Shown: piece after piece, positions 25,039 through 36,570 of the stretch
How positions within the stretch are numbered: position 1 is the stretch's first letter
Layout: every line of letters begins with the position of its first letter
Assembly: GCA_029781795.1 (NCBI GenBank)
Contig: JAKOWB010000044.1
Span: 1 to 40,510 of the forward strand
From: Pseudomonadota bacterium
Lineage (GTDB): Bacteria; Pseudomonadota; Alphaproteobacteria; Kiloniellales; JACOMY01
Direction of reading: 5' to 3'
DNA length: 40,510 nt
Notes under the pieces: generated by a model
Told to the model about the DNA's origin: nothing
Seen by the model: the letters and a program-made list of their open reading frames with translations, nothing else
Database searches by the model: none
Program-made: the position numbers and the translations under genes

Positions 25039-25542
25039 CCGATGATATACTTTCACTCAAAAGAAGATCAATCGTCACAACAAAAATCCATATTCATCTA
25101 TATTGTATGCACATGTATTCTGATTCATTTGAAAAGAAGATTATCGTATTCGTTTTATATTATCTCGCGACCTCACGAATCCGACTCTTGCTTGTATCCT
25201 CTGCAGAGCGTCCTGCGCCGACTCTGCTGTCTTTACCTGCGCTCACCGGCCATAGGACCACCGATACGTTTGTTCTTTTTCAATAATGAGTTAGCGGGTA
25301 TTCGGGCACATGGCGTCCCCGCTGCGGCTATTGCGTGTACGCGACAAGGACCCTGCCCCGCGTGCAAGCCGCTTGCATGCCCGTCGGTCTCCGTGGCCGC
25401 GCAATTGAACTTCCCGCGATACTCCAGTGGCGTTCACGCCGCCCCGTCGATTACTTTCGCAGTGAGTAAACATCCCTGGACACCCTTGTTGACTGTTCGG
25501 GCGGAACGGTCTTCCACGTGATCTCTGCCGGCGCTGTTCGAC

Positions 25543-25582
25543 CCGTCATGGAATCTTCGTCAAGCTGTCAGGACCAGGTCAG
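25543..25582 (+). promoter_or_regulatory. Candidate Pho box upstream of phoX
   Basis: Units resembling the PhoB half-site CTGTCAT occur with 11-base periodicity: CCGTCAT (25543-25549), a poor match (25554-25560), CTGTCAG (25565-25571) and AGGTCAG (25576-25582). Two units match at six of seven positions. It lies about 100 bases before the phoX start. PhoX genes are commonly PhoB-controlled, which supports the reading, but the second and fourth units are weak. Confidence 0.4.
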
Positions 25583-25677
25583 AGCCGGCGCCTACCACCC
25601 AAGGCAACGGCCACTTCACGGTCCGCATCAGACCGGCCCGCGGTGGCCTTGGCGTCAGCCTTGAGAAGGAGATCCCC

Positions 25678-27669
25678 ATGCAAGAGAGCAGTGTGACCGG
25701 CATGACTCGCGCCGAGGCCCGCGAGGCCGCCGAGGACATCGGCAGCAACCCGACAAACGGCAGCAGCATCGGCGACATCATCTCTGCCCGCTTCGGCCGC
25801 CGCGGCTTCCTGAAGGGCGCGCTGGGCGTCAGCGCCGCCACCGCGCTGCTGGGCGGCACGGCCCTGGTGGCGCCACGCGCCGCCCAGGCCGCGGTCATGG
25901 CCCCCCACATGGGCTTCGCGGAGATCAGCCACGGCGTCGACGAGACCCACCATGTCGCCAAGGGCTACAGCGCCGACATCCTGGTCCGCTGGGGCGACCC
26001 GGTGGTGAAGGGCGCGCCGGGTTTCGACCCCATGGCGCAGAGCGCCAAGGCCCAGGCCCTGCAGTTCGGCTACAACAACGACTTCGTCGGCTACCTGCCG
26101 CTGGAGGGCAGCGCCGAGCACGGCCTGCTCTGCGTCAATCACGAGTACACCTCCGAAGAGGTGATGTTCCCGGGCGCAGGCTCGCAGGATGACGACTTCT
26201 CCAGCCTGACCATCGACCAGGTCGACATCGAGATGGCCGCGCACGGCGCCTCGGTCATCGAGATCAAGAAGGAAGCCGGCAAGTGGACGGTGGTGCCGGA
26301 CAGCCAGTACGGCCGCCGCATCACCACCGGCGCCACCTACATGACGGTGACCGGCCCAGCCGCCGGCCATGAGCTGCTGAAGACCGCAGCCGACCCCAAC
26401 GGCACGCTGGTGCTGGGCACGGTGAACAACTGTGCCGGCGGCATGACCCCCTGGGGCACCTACATCACCGCGGAAGAGAACTTCAACGGCTACTTCATGG
26501 GCTCGGGCGTCGACGGCCATCCCTATGCCAAGACCTACAAGCGCTATGGCATCCCGGGCGGCTGGTACGGCTGGGGCCGCTTCTACGACCGCTTCAACGT
26601 GAACGAGACCCCGAACGAGCCGCACCGCTTCGGCTGGCTGGTCGAGATCGATCCGATGGATCCGAAGTCGACGCCGCGCAAGCTGACGGCGCTCGGCCGC
26701 TTCAAGCACGAGGGCGCCTCGGTCATCATCAGCAAGGACGGCCACGCGGTGGTCTACAGCGGCGACGACGAGCGCTTCGACTACATCTATCGCTTCGTCT
26801 CGGCCGGTACCTACACGGAGGGTGACAAGGCCGCCAACATGAAGCTGCTCGAGGAGGGCACGCTCTCGGTTGCCAGGTTCGACGCCGACGGCAGCCTGGA
26901 GTGGCTGCCGCTGGTGCAGGGCCAGGGCAAGCTGACCGCCGAGCACGGCTTCCCCGACCAGGCGACGGTGCTGATCTATGCCCGCCTGGCGGGCGACGCG
27001 GTCGGCGCCACCAGGATGGACCGCCCGGAGGAGGTCGAGGTCGACCTCAAGACCGGCAAGGTCTACGCCAACCTGACCAACAACACGAAGCGCAAGGCCG
27101 ACCAGGTCGATCCGGCCAACCCCCGTGCCGACAACGCCTTCGGCCACATCATCGAGTTCATGCCGAAGGACGGCGACCACGCCGGCAACAGCTTCGCCTG
27201 GGACATCCTGGTGGCGTGCGGCGATCCCAGCGTCGCCGAGGTTGGCGCCCGCTGGAACCCGGCGACCAGCACGAACGGCTGGTTCGCCTGCCCGGACAAC
27301 AGCGCCGTCGACGCGGCCGGCAACCTCTGGGTCGCCACCGACCAGGGCGAATCCTGGAAGAAGAGCGGCACGGCCGATGGCATCTGGGCGCTCGGCACCG
27401 AGGGCGAGGCCCGCGGCATGGGCAAGATGTTCTTCCGCGTGCCGATCGGTGCCGAGATGTGCGGCCCCTGCTTCACCCCGGACGGCAAGACCCTCTTCGT
27501 CGCCGTGCAGCACCCGGCGGTCGACGGCGCCAGGGATTGGGACAGGTTCGGCCGCGACTCCACCTTCGAGGATCCGGCGACCCGCTGGCCGGACTTCAAG
27601 GACGGCATGCCGCCGCGGCCCTCGATCGTCGTCATCACCAAGGACGACGGCGGCGTGATCGGGTCCTGA
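25678..27669 (+). CDS. phoX: PhoX-type alkaline phosphatase, Tat-exported
   Basis: Extracytoplasmic phosphatase of the PhoX (DUF839) family, 663 residues, predicted to release phosphate from organic phosphate esters using an iron-calcium centre. A twin-arginine signal is present: FGRRGFLKG at residues 39-47, hydrophobic stretch, and a likely cleavage after AQA near residue 71. Family landmarks include NHEYTSEEVMFPG, a GGMTPWGTYITAEENFNGYF block, DERFDYIYRFV and the C-terminal PDGKTLFVAVQHP. The ATG at 25678 has a good AAGGAG ribosome binding site. A strong terminator at 27704-27733 makes it monocistronic. Phosphate-starvation control is suggested by a Pho-box-like array at 25543-25582. It complements the phosphonate operon further right. 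Confidence 0.9.
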   Translation: MQESSVTGMTRAEAREAAEDIGSNPTNGSSIGDIISARFGRRGFLKGALGVSAATALLGGTALVAPRAAQAAVMAPHMGFAEISHGVDETHHVAKGYSADILVRWGDPVVKGAPGFDPMAQSAKAQALQFGYNNDFVGYLPLEGSAEHGLLCVNHEYTSEEVMFPGAGSQDDDFSSLTIDQVDIEMAAHGASVIEIKKEAGKWTVVPDSQYGRRITTGATYMTVTGPAAGHELLKTAADPNGTLVLGTVNNCAGGMTPWGTYITAEENFNGYFMGSGVDGHPYAKTYKRYGIPGGWYGWGRFYDRFNVNETPNEPHRFGWLVEIDPMDPKSTPRKLTALGRFKHEGASVIISKDGHAVVYSGDDERFDYIYRFVSAGTYTEGDKAANMKLLEEGTLSVARFDADGSLEWLPLVQGQGKLTAEHGFPDQATVLIYARLAGDAVGATRMDRPEEVEVDLKTGKVYANLTNNTKRKADQVDPANPRADNAFGHIIEFMPKDGDHAGNSFAWDILVACGDPSVAEVGARWNPATSTNGWFACPDNSAVDAAGNLWVATDQGESWKKSGTADGIWALGTEGEARGMGKMFFRVPIGAEMCGPCFTPDGKTLFVAVQHPAVDGARDWDRFGRDSTFEDPATRWPDFKDGMPPRPSIVVITKDDGGVIGS

Positions 27670-27703
27670 TCGCCCGCGGCAAATCCCTGGGCCTGTCATC
27701 ACT

Positions 27704-27733
27704 GGGGCGGCGCCCACCGGCGCCGCCCCTTTT
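27704..27733 (+). terminator. Intrinsic terminator after phoX
   Basis: GGGGCGGCGCC (27704-27714) and GGCGCCGCCCC (27719-27729) form a perfect 11-pair stem with a four-base loop, followed by TTTT. It sits 35 bases after the phoX stop. Confidence 0.88.
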
Positions 27734-27849
27734 CGCTCGCGCTGGCCGGACACAGCCGCGTGAGCGCCCTGGCGAGGGACCGGCGCCGTGCCCATCATAT
27801 CTGGAGATGCAACACCGGCCGGCGGGCCGGACCGCCCGGAGCTACGCCC

Positions 27850-27984
27850 TTGCCCCCGACTTACCGGCCTCGCCCTGCCCTCGTCCTGGTGATCGTCGCG
27901 GCGCTGCTGCTGCCGGCGCTCGGCGCCTGCAAGCCGGCCAGTCATCCGGCCTTCAAGCCGACGCACCAGCCGAGCGGCCGCTAG
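27850..27984 (+). CDS. Small predicted lipoprotein (44 residues)
   Basis: A short frame from TTG 27850 encodes PPTYRPRP, a hydrophobic stretch and LPALGAC, a good lipobox with the Cys at residue 27, then a short Lys, His and Pro-rich tail of 17 residues. GGAG lies about nine bases upstream. The frame opens at GTG 27760, but the extra 30 residues are not signal-like. Small lipoproteins of this design (LptM- or entericidin-like) are common and easily missed. It lies between the phoX terminator and the convergent znuA, with no known partner. A chance frame cannot be excluded. Confidence 0.5.
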   Translation: MPPTYRPRPALVLVIVAALLLPALGACKPASHPAFKPTHQPSGR

Positions 27985-27991
27985 GCTGCCG

Positions 27992-28963
27992 CTAGCTCGC
28001 GGGCGCGAGGCAGGCGGCGAGGTTCTTCGCCAGGCCGCGCAGCAGCGCGTCATAGCTGCCCGCATCGGCCGGCAGCGCCATGCCCTCGGGATCGAGCTCG
28101 CCGCTGCGCGCGTCGGTGCCGGCCACCAGGGTCCGCAGCAGCGCCGGCTCGAACCCGGGTTCGGCGAAGACGCAGACCGCCTTGAGGCCGGCGATCTTGT
28201 CGCGGATCTCCGCCAGGCGCTTCGCCCCTGGCTGCTGGTCCGGCGAGACCGTGATCGAGCCGATGGCGGCAAGCCCGTAGCGATGCTCGAAGTACTGATA
28301 GGCGTCGTGGAACACCACGAAGGGCCGGCCGGCCAGCGGCGCCAGCGCCTGACGCAGTGCCTCGTCCAGCGCCCTCAGATCCGTGTCAAGTGCCGCCGCG
28401 TTGGCGGCGTAGGCGGCCGCGTTGGCCGGGTCGAGCGTGGCGAGTTGCTGCGCAACCGCCGCGGCGATGACGCTGGCGTTGGCCGGATCGAGGAAGAGGT
28501 GGCCGTCGATCTCGCCGTCCTCATGCTCATGTGCGTCTGTCGCGGCGCTCTCGTCGCCGTCGTCGGCGCCGGCCCCGGCCTCGGCGGCGTCGTGGTGATG
28601 CGCCTCCCAGGTGCCGCCCTCGCGCGGCTTCAGCAGCAGGATGCCCGGCAGCTCCATCGCTTCGACCGCCTGGGCCTTGTTCGCCAGCGATGCCAGGGGC
28701 GCGGTCAGGAAGGATTCAAGCCCCGGCCCGACCCAGACCACCAGGTCGGCGTCCTGCAGCGCCGCCGCCTGCGAGGGCTTCAGGCTGTAGGTGTGCAGCG
28801 AGGCGCCACCGCCGACCAGCAGCTCCGGCGTGCCGAGGCCCTGCATGACGCGGGCCACCAGGGCATAGAGCGGCTTGATCGAGACCACGACGCGCGGTGC
28901 CGCGTCCGCCGCCGGGGGCGCGGCCAGCACGAGGAGCAGGGCAACGAGGCAGCGGCGCAGCAT
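27992..28963 (-). CDS. znuA: Zinc ABC transporter substrate-binding protein
   Basis: Periplasmic zinc-capture protein of the ZnuABC importer, 323 residues, with a signal peptide ending near residue 21. The expected metal ligands are His57 (SLHTYSLKPS), His155 (GHLFLDP) and His219 (VFHDAYQYF), with a further acidic site near 284-291. The His/Asp/Glu-rich loop at about 121-153, with HHHD and AHEHEDG, is the typical zinc-specific loop. Cys264 and Cys317 may form the family's disulfide. ATG 28963 has ACGGAG upstream. It is divergent from zur-znuC-znuB over 63 bases that contain two Zur-like operators. Confidence 0.92.
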   Translation of the reverse strand: MLRRCLVALLLVLAAPPAADAAPRVVVSIKPLYALVARVMQGLGTPELLVGGGASLHTYSLKPSQAAALQDADLVVWVGPGLESFLTAPLASLANKAQAVEAMELPGILLLKPREGGTWEAHHHDAAEAGAGADDGDESAATDAHEHEDGEIDGHLFLDPANASVIAAAVAQQLATLDPANAAAYAANAAALDTDLRALDEALRQALAPLAGRPFVVFHDAYQYFEHRYGLAAIGSITVSPDQQPGAKRLAEIRDKIAGLKAVCVFAEPGFEPALLRTLVAGTDARSGELDPEGMALPADAGSYDALLRGLAKNLAACLAPAS

Positions 28964-28982
28964 GGCGGGACTCCGTCGGCAG

Positions 28983-29024
28983 TGCTATGTTATAGCATCG
29001 ATCTGGCGATGTTATAGTGTAACA
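28983..29024. promoter_or_regulatory. Two Zur-type operators in the znuA-zur intergenic region
   Basis: Site 1: TGCTAT-GTT-ATAGCA at 28983-28997. Site 2: TGTTA-TAGTG-TAACA at 29010-29024. Both contain the TGTTATA core of alphaproteobacterial Zur boxes. Site 1 holds a leftward -10-like TATAAC (28994-28989) for znuA; site 2 holds a rightward -10-like TATAGT (29013-29018) for zur, which would start transcription near 29025, two bases before the zur ATG. Zinc-loaded Zur binding would shut both promoters. Confidence 0.8.
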
Positions 29025-29026
29025 GC

Positions 29027-29541
29027 ATGACCCGACGCAAGCCCGCAGCCGCCAAGGCCGAGCCCACGCCGCCGCCATCCGGCGGCCACGACCACGCGCA
29101 CTGCGTCGCCGACGCGCTGGCGGCGGCGGAGAGCTGCTGCGCCGCGCGTGGCGCGCAACTGACGCCGATCCGCCGCCGTGTGCTGGAGCTGGTCTGGTCC
29201 AGCCATGCGCCGATCGGCGCCTACGAGATCCTGGCAGCGCTCGGCCGCGAGACCGGCAAGGTGCAGCCGCCGACGGTCTATCGCGCGCTCGACTTCCTCA
29301 AGGCGCAGGGCCTGATCCACCGCATCGAGAGCCGTAATGCCTTCATCGGCTGCGCGCAGCCCGGCACGCGGCACGCGGGGCAGTTCCTGCTCTGCCGTGG
29401 CTGCGGCGAGGCGGCCGAGCTGGTGGCGGACAAGGCGCTGGCGGCGCTGGACCGCCAGGCCGCCGCGCTGGGCTATAGCGTCGAGCACCGCACGGTGGAG
29501 TTCGAGGGCCTCTGCCCGCACTGCCAGGAGGCGGCCCGGCC

Positions 29542-29545
<4 letters not shown>
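29027..29545 (+). CDS. zur: Zinc uptake regulator Zur, Fur family
   Basis: Zinc-sensing repressor of 172 residues. After a His-containing N-terminal extension (GGHDHAHC), the winged helix runs from about 45 to 100 with the recognition segment QPPTVYRALDFL. The structural zinc site is formed by Cys123, Cys126, Cys163 and Cys166. The regulatory site is likely to use residues such as Cys109 and nearby His. There is no Shine-Dalgarno sequence before ATG 29027, and the predicted promoter places the transcript start within a few bases, so the mRNA may be leaderless. It overlaps znuC by four bases. It probably represses its own operon and znuA. Confidence 0.9.
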
Positions 29546-30345
<800 letters not shown>

Positions 30346-30346
30346 C

Positions 30347-31141
30347 ATGCTCGACGACTTCCTCGTCCGCGCTGCGCTGGGCGGCATCGGCGTGGCGCTG
30401 GTCGCCGGTCCGCTCGGCTGCTTCGTGGTCTGGCGGCGCCTGGCCTATTTCGGCGACGCGCTGGCGCACGCCGGCTTCCTCGGCATCGCGCTGGGCCTGC
30501 TGCTGGGCTTCGACCCCATCCTGGGCGTCGCCGCTACCGGCGGCATCGTCGCCGCCAGCCTGCTGCTGCTGCAGCGCCGCCGGCTGATCGCTGGGGACAC
30601 GGCGCTCGGCCTCATGGCGCACGCCGGGCTGGCGCTGGGCCTCGTCGTGCTGTCCTTCCTGCAGTTCCTGCGCATCGACCTGCTCGGCTACCTCTTCGGC
30701 GACCTGCTGGCGGTGGGCCGCGGCGACCTGGCGCTGATCTGGGGCGGCGGGCTGCTGGTGCTGGGCGCACTGGCGCTGCTCTGGCGCCCGCTGCTGCGCA
30801 TCACGCTGCACGAGGAGCTGGCGGCGGCCGAGGGCCTGCCGGTCTTCGCCCTGCAGCTCGCCTTCCTGCTGCTGCTGGCCATCGTGGTGGCGGTGGCGAT
30901 GAAGGTGGTCGGCATCCTGCTGATCACCGCGCTGCTGATCCTGCCGCCGGCCGCCGCGCGACGCGTGGCGCCGACGCCGGAGGCCATGGCGCTGGGCGCC
31001 GCGCTGATCGGCAGCCTGTCGGTCGGCGGCGGCCTCTGGGCCTCCTGGACCTGGGACACGCCGAGCGGCCCCTCGATCGTGGTGACGGCACTGCTGATCT
31101 TCCTGCTGCTGCAGGCTTTGCCGCGGCGGCTGGCGGCCTGA
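30347..31141 (+). CDS. znuB: Zinc ABC transporter permease
   Basis: Membrane channel of the ZnuABC zinc importer, 264 residues with about eight predicted helices, ABC-3 permease family. RRLAYFGDALAHAGFLGIALG near the N-terminus and the late GILLITALLILPPAAAR segment are family blocks. The ATG at 30347 lies one base after the znuC stop. The DUF1007 gene follows immediately at 31143, so the operon continues past the usual zur-znuC-znuB set. Confidence 0.92.
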   Translation: MLDDFLVRAALGGIGVALVAGPLGCFVVWRRLAYFGDALAHAGFLGIALGLLLGFDPILGVAATGGIVAASLLLLQRRRLIAGDTALGLMAHAGLALGLVVLSFLQFLRIDLLGYLFGDLLAVGRGDLALIWGGGLLVLGALALLWRPLLRITLHEELAAAEGLPVFALQLAFLLLLAIVVAVAMKVVGILLITALLILPPAAARRVAPTPEAMALGAALIGSLSVGGGLWASWTWDTPSGPSIVVTALLIFLLLQALPRRLAA

Positions 31142-31142
31142 G

Positions 31143-31730
31143 ATGCGGCGGCAATTGCTCCTGCTCCTCGCCCTGCTCTTGCCGCTGCCGGCGGCGGCGC
31201 ATCCGCACGTCTGGATCGACGCCACGCTGGCCTTCCGCTTCGAAGGGAAGACTCTGGTCGCGCTGGATATCGCCTGGCGCTTCGACGAGCTCTACAGCGA
31301 GCTGGTGGCGCAGGACTTCGACAGCGACGGCGACGGCACGCTCTCGCAGCAGGAGCTCGACGCCCTGGTCGGCGTCTCGGCGGCGAATCTCGCCGACTAC
31401 AGCTTCTTCACCCACCTGAGGATCGGCGCGGAGACCCCCGCGGTGCAGCGCGTCAAGGAATTCTACGCGGAGATGGGGAGCGACGGCATCGTCACCTACC
31501 GCTTCAGCGTCCCCCTGCCGCAGCCGCTGGACCCGCGCAAGACCGCCTTCGCCGTCGGGCTCTACGACGAGACCTACTACGTCGACGTGGCGCTGGCGCC
31601 GGCCGACGTGACGCTGGACCCCGCCACGGGCTGCAAGACGGTGGCGCGCAACGACGTGATCCCGCCGCTCTACTACGGCGCCTACTATCCGACCTACCTT
31701 GTCCTGCAGTGCGGCGATGCGAAGAGCTAG
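31143..31730 (+). CDS. DUF1007 family periplasmic protein
   Basis: A 195-residue exported protein of the DUF1007 family. After a signal peptide (1-19) the mature protein begins HPHVWID, an N-terminal His motif that can bind metal and is a family mark. DFDSDGDGTLSQQE (58-71) has the spacing of a calcium-binding EF-hand loop. The DUF1007 family is usually encoded beside NicO/RcnA-type permeases and is thought to help in metal handling. Here it begins one base after znuB and overlaps the following nicO-like gene by 14 bases, so it is in the zinc-regulated transcript. Confidence 0.87.
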   Translation: MRRQLLLLLALLLPLPAAAHPHVWIDATLAFRFEGKTLVALDIAWRFDELYSELVAQDFDSDGDGTLSQQELDALVGVSAANLADYSFFTHLRIGAETPAVQRVKEFYAEMGSDGIVTYRFSVPLPQPLDPRKTAFAVGLYDETYYVDVALAPADVTLDPATGCKTVARNDVIPPLYYGAYYPTYLVLQCGDAKS

Positions 31731-32667
31731 CCTGCTCGCCATCCTGCTTCTGCTGCTGCCGGCGGCGGCCTGGGCGCAGGCGCTGCCGGGCCTCGGCCAG
31801 CCGTCCGGCGGCGAGGCACCGGGCTGGCTGGCGCAACTCTACGGCTGGGTGCTGGTGCAGCAGGGCCAGCTGCGCAAGGAGCTGGCCGAGCTGCTGGGCG
31901 CGTTGAAGGCGGGCCAGCCCGGCGCCTTCTGGGGCCTCGTCGCGGGCAGCTTCCTCTATGGCGTGCTGCATGCCGCCGGACCGGGGCACGGCAAGCTGGT
32001 GATCTCCGGCTATCTCTTCGCCAACCGCAGCCAGCTGCGCGCCGGGCTGTGGCTGACGCTGGTCTCCTCGCTGCTGCAGGCCCTCGCCGCGCTGCTGCTG
32101 GTCGGCACCTTCGCCGTCATCCTGGACCAGGCGCGCCTGGCGGTGACACGCAACGTCTATCTGCTGGAGCTGGCCAGCTACGCACTGATCGTCGCCATCG
32201 GCCTGCTGCTGCTGTGGCGCAGTTTGCGTGGCGGGCAGCGGCACGGTCACGCGCACAACCACGACCACGACCACGAACATCACCAAGGTCATGACCACGA
32301 CCATGACCACGGACACGCCTGGACACCGCCGCCGGCTGACATCCCGCGCCGCGACTTCTGGGGCCTCGCCGTCTCGGTCGGCATCCGGCCCTGCAGCGGC
32401 GCCGTCATCGTGCTGCTCTTCACCCTGGGTCAGGGCCTGGTTCTGGCGGGTGTCGCGGCAACAGTCGCCATGGCCTTGGGCACGGCGCTGACCGTCGGCA
32501 TCCTGGCAATGCTGGCGGTCGGTTCGCGCGGCCTCGCCGAGCGCCTGGCGGGCCGGCGGGGCCATGCCTGGATCGCGCGCCTGGCGGGCATCGCCGGCGC
32601 GCTGCTGATCGTCCTGCTGGGCGGCCTGCTGCTCTGGACCACCTGGGCCGAACCGCCGCCGCTCTAG
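31717..32667 (+). CDS. NicO/RcnA family metal permease
   Basis: Membrane transporter of the nickel/cobalt NicO family, 316 residues with about six helices plus a signal-like N-terminus. HAAGPGHGK (85-93) and GIRPCSGA (222-229) are the signature motifs, and a His/Asp-rich cytoplasmic loop occupies about 176-200 (HGHAHNHDHDHEHH and onward). The family moves Ni or Co, with direction varying between members; in a Zur-controlled operon zinc or a zinc-linked metal balance is plausible. ATG 31717 lies inside the DUF1007 gene; a TTG at 31699 is an alternative. Last gene of the zur operon. Confidence 0.87.
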   Translation: MRRASLLAILLLLLPAAAWAQALPGLGQPSGGEAPGWLAQLYGWVLVQQGQLRKELAELLGALKAGQPGAFWGLVAGSFLYGVLHAAGPGHGKLVISGYLFANRSQLRAGLWLTLVSSLLQALAALLLVGTFAVILDQARLAVTRNVYLLELASYALIVAIGLLLLWRSLRGGQRHGHAHNHDHDHEHHQGHDHDHDHGHAWTPPPADIPRRDFWGLAVSVGIRPCSGAVIVLLFTLGQGLVLAGVAATVAMALGTALTVGILAMLAVGSRGLAERLAGRRGHAWIARLAGIAGALLIVLLGGLLLWTTWAEPPPL

Positions 32668-32682
32668 GCGGAACGCGGCGCC

Positions 32683-34104
32683 CTAGCCCGGCCAGGGCAG
32701 CGAGTAGGTCTTGACGTTGGTGAAGGACTTCATCGCCTCCAGCACGCCTTCCTTGTAGCCGAGGCCGCTGTCCTTGATGCCGCCGAAGGGCGACATCTCG
32801 ATGCGGTAGCCCGGCACCTCCCAGACGTTCACCGTGCCGACGTCGAGTTCCGCGACGAAGCGGGTGATCCAGTCCAGCCGGTCGGTGCAGACGCCGCTGG
32901 AGAGGCCGTAGGCGGTGGAGTTGCAGATGCGGATGGCGTCGTCGATGTCCTTGAAGCGGATCACCGGCACGACGGGGCCGAAGGTCTCCTCGCGCACCAG
33001 CTCGCAGTCGAAGGGTACCTTGTCGACCAGTGTCGGCTGGTAGAGCGCGCCCTCGCGGCCGTTGCCGTGCACCAGCGTCGCGCCCTGCTTCACCGCGTCC
33101 TCGACGCGGGCCTGGAAGAGCTTGGCGGCCTCCTCGGTGATGACGGTACCCATGTCGGTCTTGGGGTCCATGGGGTCGCCGAACTTGATGGCCTGCACCT
33201 TGGGCAGCAGCCTGGCGACGAAGGCGTCGGCCACGCTGTCCTGCACCAGGATGCGCTTCACCGCGGTGCAGCGCTGGCCGGAGTTCTTGGTGGCGCCGGT
33301 GGCGGCCAGCGCCGCCGCCTTGTCGAGGTCCGCATCCTCCATCACCACCAGCGGGTCGTTGCCGCCGAGCTCCAGCACCATGCGGCGGTAGCCGGCCTTG
33401 CCGGCGATGTACTTGCCGATGGCGACGCCGCCGGTGAAGGTCACGATGGCGGCGTGCTCGTTGGTGATCATCTCATCCGCGATCTTCGCCGGATTGCCGG
33501 TGACGACCGAGAACATGGCCGGCGGCAGCCCTGCTTCATACATCACGTCGGCCAGCAGGTAGGCGGTCAGCGGCGTCTTCTCGGACGGCTTCAGCACCAT
33601 GCAGTTGTTGGTCGCGACCGAGGGCGCCACCTTGTGCGCCACCTGGTTCAGCGGGTGGTTGAAGGGCGTGATGGCGCTGATCGCGCTGACCGGCTGGCGC
33701 AGCGTGTGGATGCGCCGTGCCTTGCCCTGGGCCGAGATATCGCAGGAGAAGGTCTGCGAGTCGTCGACGATGCAGAGCGTGGCCGAGAGGTTGAAGACGT
33801 CGACGGCGCGGCCGACCTCGTAGAGCGTGTCCTTCTTGCAGAGGCCGGACTCGGCGGTGATGAGGTCCGAGATCGCCTCGCGCCGGCCGTCCAGGATCTC
33901 CGCCGTCTTCTTCAGGATCGTCGCGCGCTCGTGGCGCGTCAGCTTGGCCCGGAAGGCCGCGGCCTTCTCGAAGGCCTGCCTCACATGCGCCGTGTCGCAG
34001 TCCGGCACCGTGCCGACCGTCTGCCCGGTATAGGGGTTCTTCACATGGATGCGGCCGGGCGTGTCGATGCGCTCGCCGGCGATGCGCAGGGTCTCGTGGA
34101 TCAT
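32683..34104 (-). CDS. phnY: Phosphonoacetaldehyde dehydrogenase
   Basis: NAD(P)-dependent aldehyde dehydrogenase of 473 residues that oxidises phosphonoacetaldehyde to phosphonoacetate, second step of AEP degradation. The general aldehyde dehydrogenase residues are present: Asn149 (PFNHPLN), Lys172 (LKPSEKTP), Glu245 (LELGGNDP) and catalytic Cys279 ([10 protein letters not shown]). The specific assignment rests on its place as third gene in phnW-phnA-phnY and on the family-like N-terminus [13 protein letters not shown]. It starts five bases after the phnA stop and ends 15 bases from the convergent nicO-like gene. The name phnY is also used for an unrelated dioxygenase. Confidence 0.88.
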   Translation of the reverse strand: MIHETLRIAGERIDTPGRIHVKNPYTGQTVGTVPDCDTAHVRQAFEKAAAFRAKLTRHERATILKKTAEILDGRREAISDLITAESGLCKKDTLYEVGRAVDVFNLSATLCIVDDSQTFSCDISAQGKARRIHTLRQPVSAISAITPFNHPLNQVAHKVAPSVATNNCMVLKPSEKTPLTAYLLADVMYEAGLPPAMFSVVTGNPAKIADEMITNEHAAIVTFTGGVAIGKYIAGKAGYRRMVLELGGNDPLVVMEDADLDKAAALAATGATKNSGQRCTAVKRILVQDSVADAFVARLLPKVQAIKFGDPMDPKTDMGTVITEEAAKLFQARVEDAVKQGATLVHGNGREGALYQPTLVDKVPFDCELVREETFGPVVPVIRFKDIDDAIRICNSTAYGLSSGVCTDRLDWITRFVAELDVGTVNVWEVPGYRIEMSPFGGIKDSGLGYKEGVLEAMKSFTNVKTYSLPWPG

Positions 34105-34109
34105 GGGTG

Positions 34110-36517
<2,408 letters not shown>

Positions 36518-36570
36518 GGGTCGAAGGTCTCCGAAGAGGAAGGCGGGCTAGAGCTAGGCCCCGGCTGGAT

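Larger units (their letters stand above)
24897..25677. other. A+T-rich control region between the Gly-rich gene and phoX
   Basis: This 781-base gap contains no convincing gene; the open frames crossing it lack ribosome binding sites. From about 24,840 to 25,200 it is far more A+T-rich than the rest of the window. It holds the AAGGAGG site of the leftward gene, a perfect palindrome at 25023-25038, a possible leftward promoter (TTGAGT at 25060-25055, 17 bases, AATATC at 25037-25032), a second palindrome TGCAAG-CCG-CTTGCA at 25363-25377, and a Pho-box-like array at 25543-25582 serving phoX. A+T-rich promoters in GC-rich genomes are often bound by xenogeneic silencers such as MucR or H-NS types. 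Confidence 0.6.

Noticed and set aside
25030..25521. 163-codon plus-strand open frame in the A+T-rich gap
   Set aside because: No ribosome binding site, no domain, and it spans both A+T-rich and GC-rich DNA with no coding signature.
25545..25562. GTCA motifs at 25545 and 25559 read as a Pho box pair
   Set aside because: Their spacing is 14 bases rather than 11; only the 25543/25565/25576 phasing fits, and that is what was reported.
25579..28272. 897-codon minus-strand open frame opposite phoX
   Set aside because: Antisense frame crossing phoX, a strong terminator and znuA in another frame; composition is typical of a shadow frame.
32657..32680. CGCCGC/GCGGCG hairpin between the nicO-like gene and phnY
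   Set aside because: Only six pairs with a 12-base loop and no T tract, so not called as a terminator.
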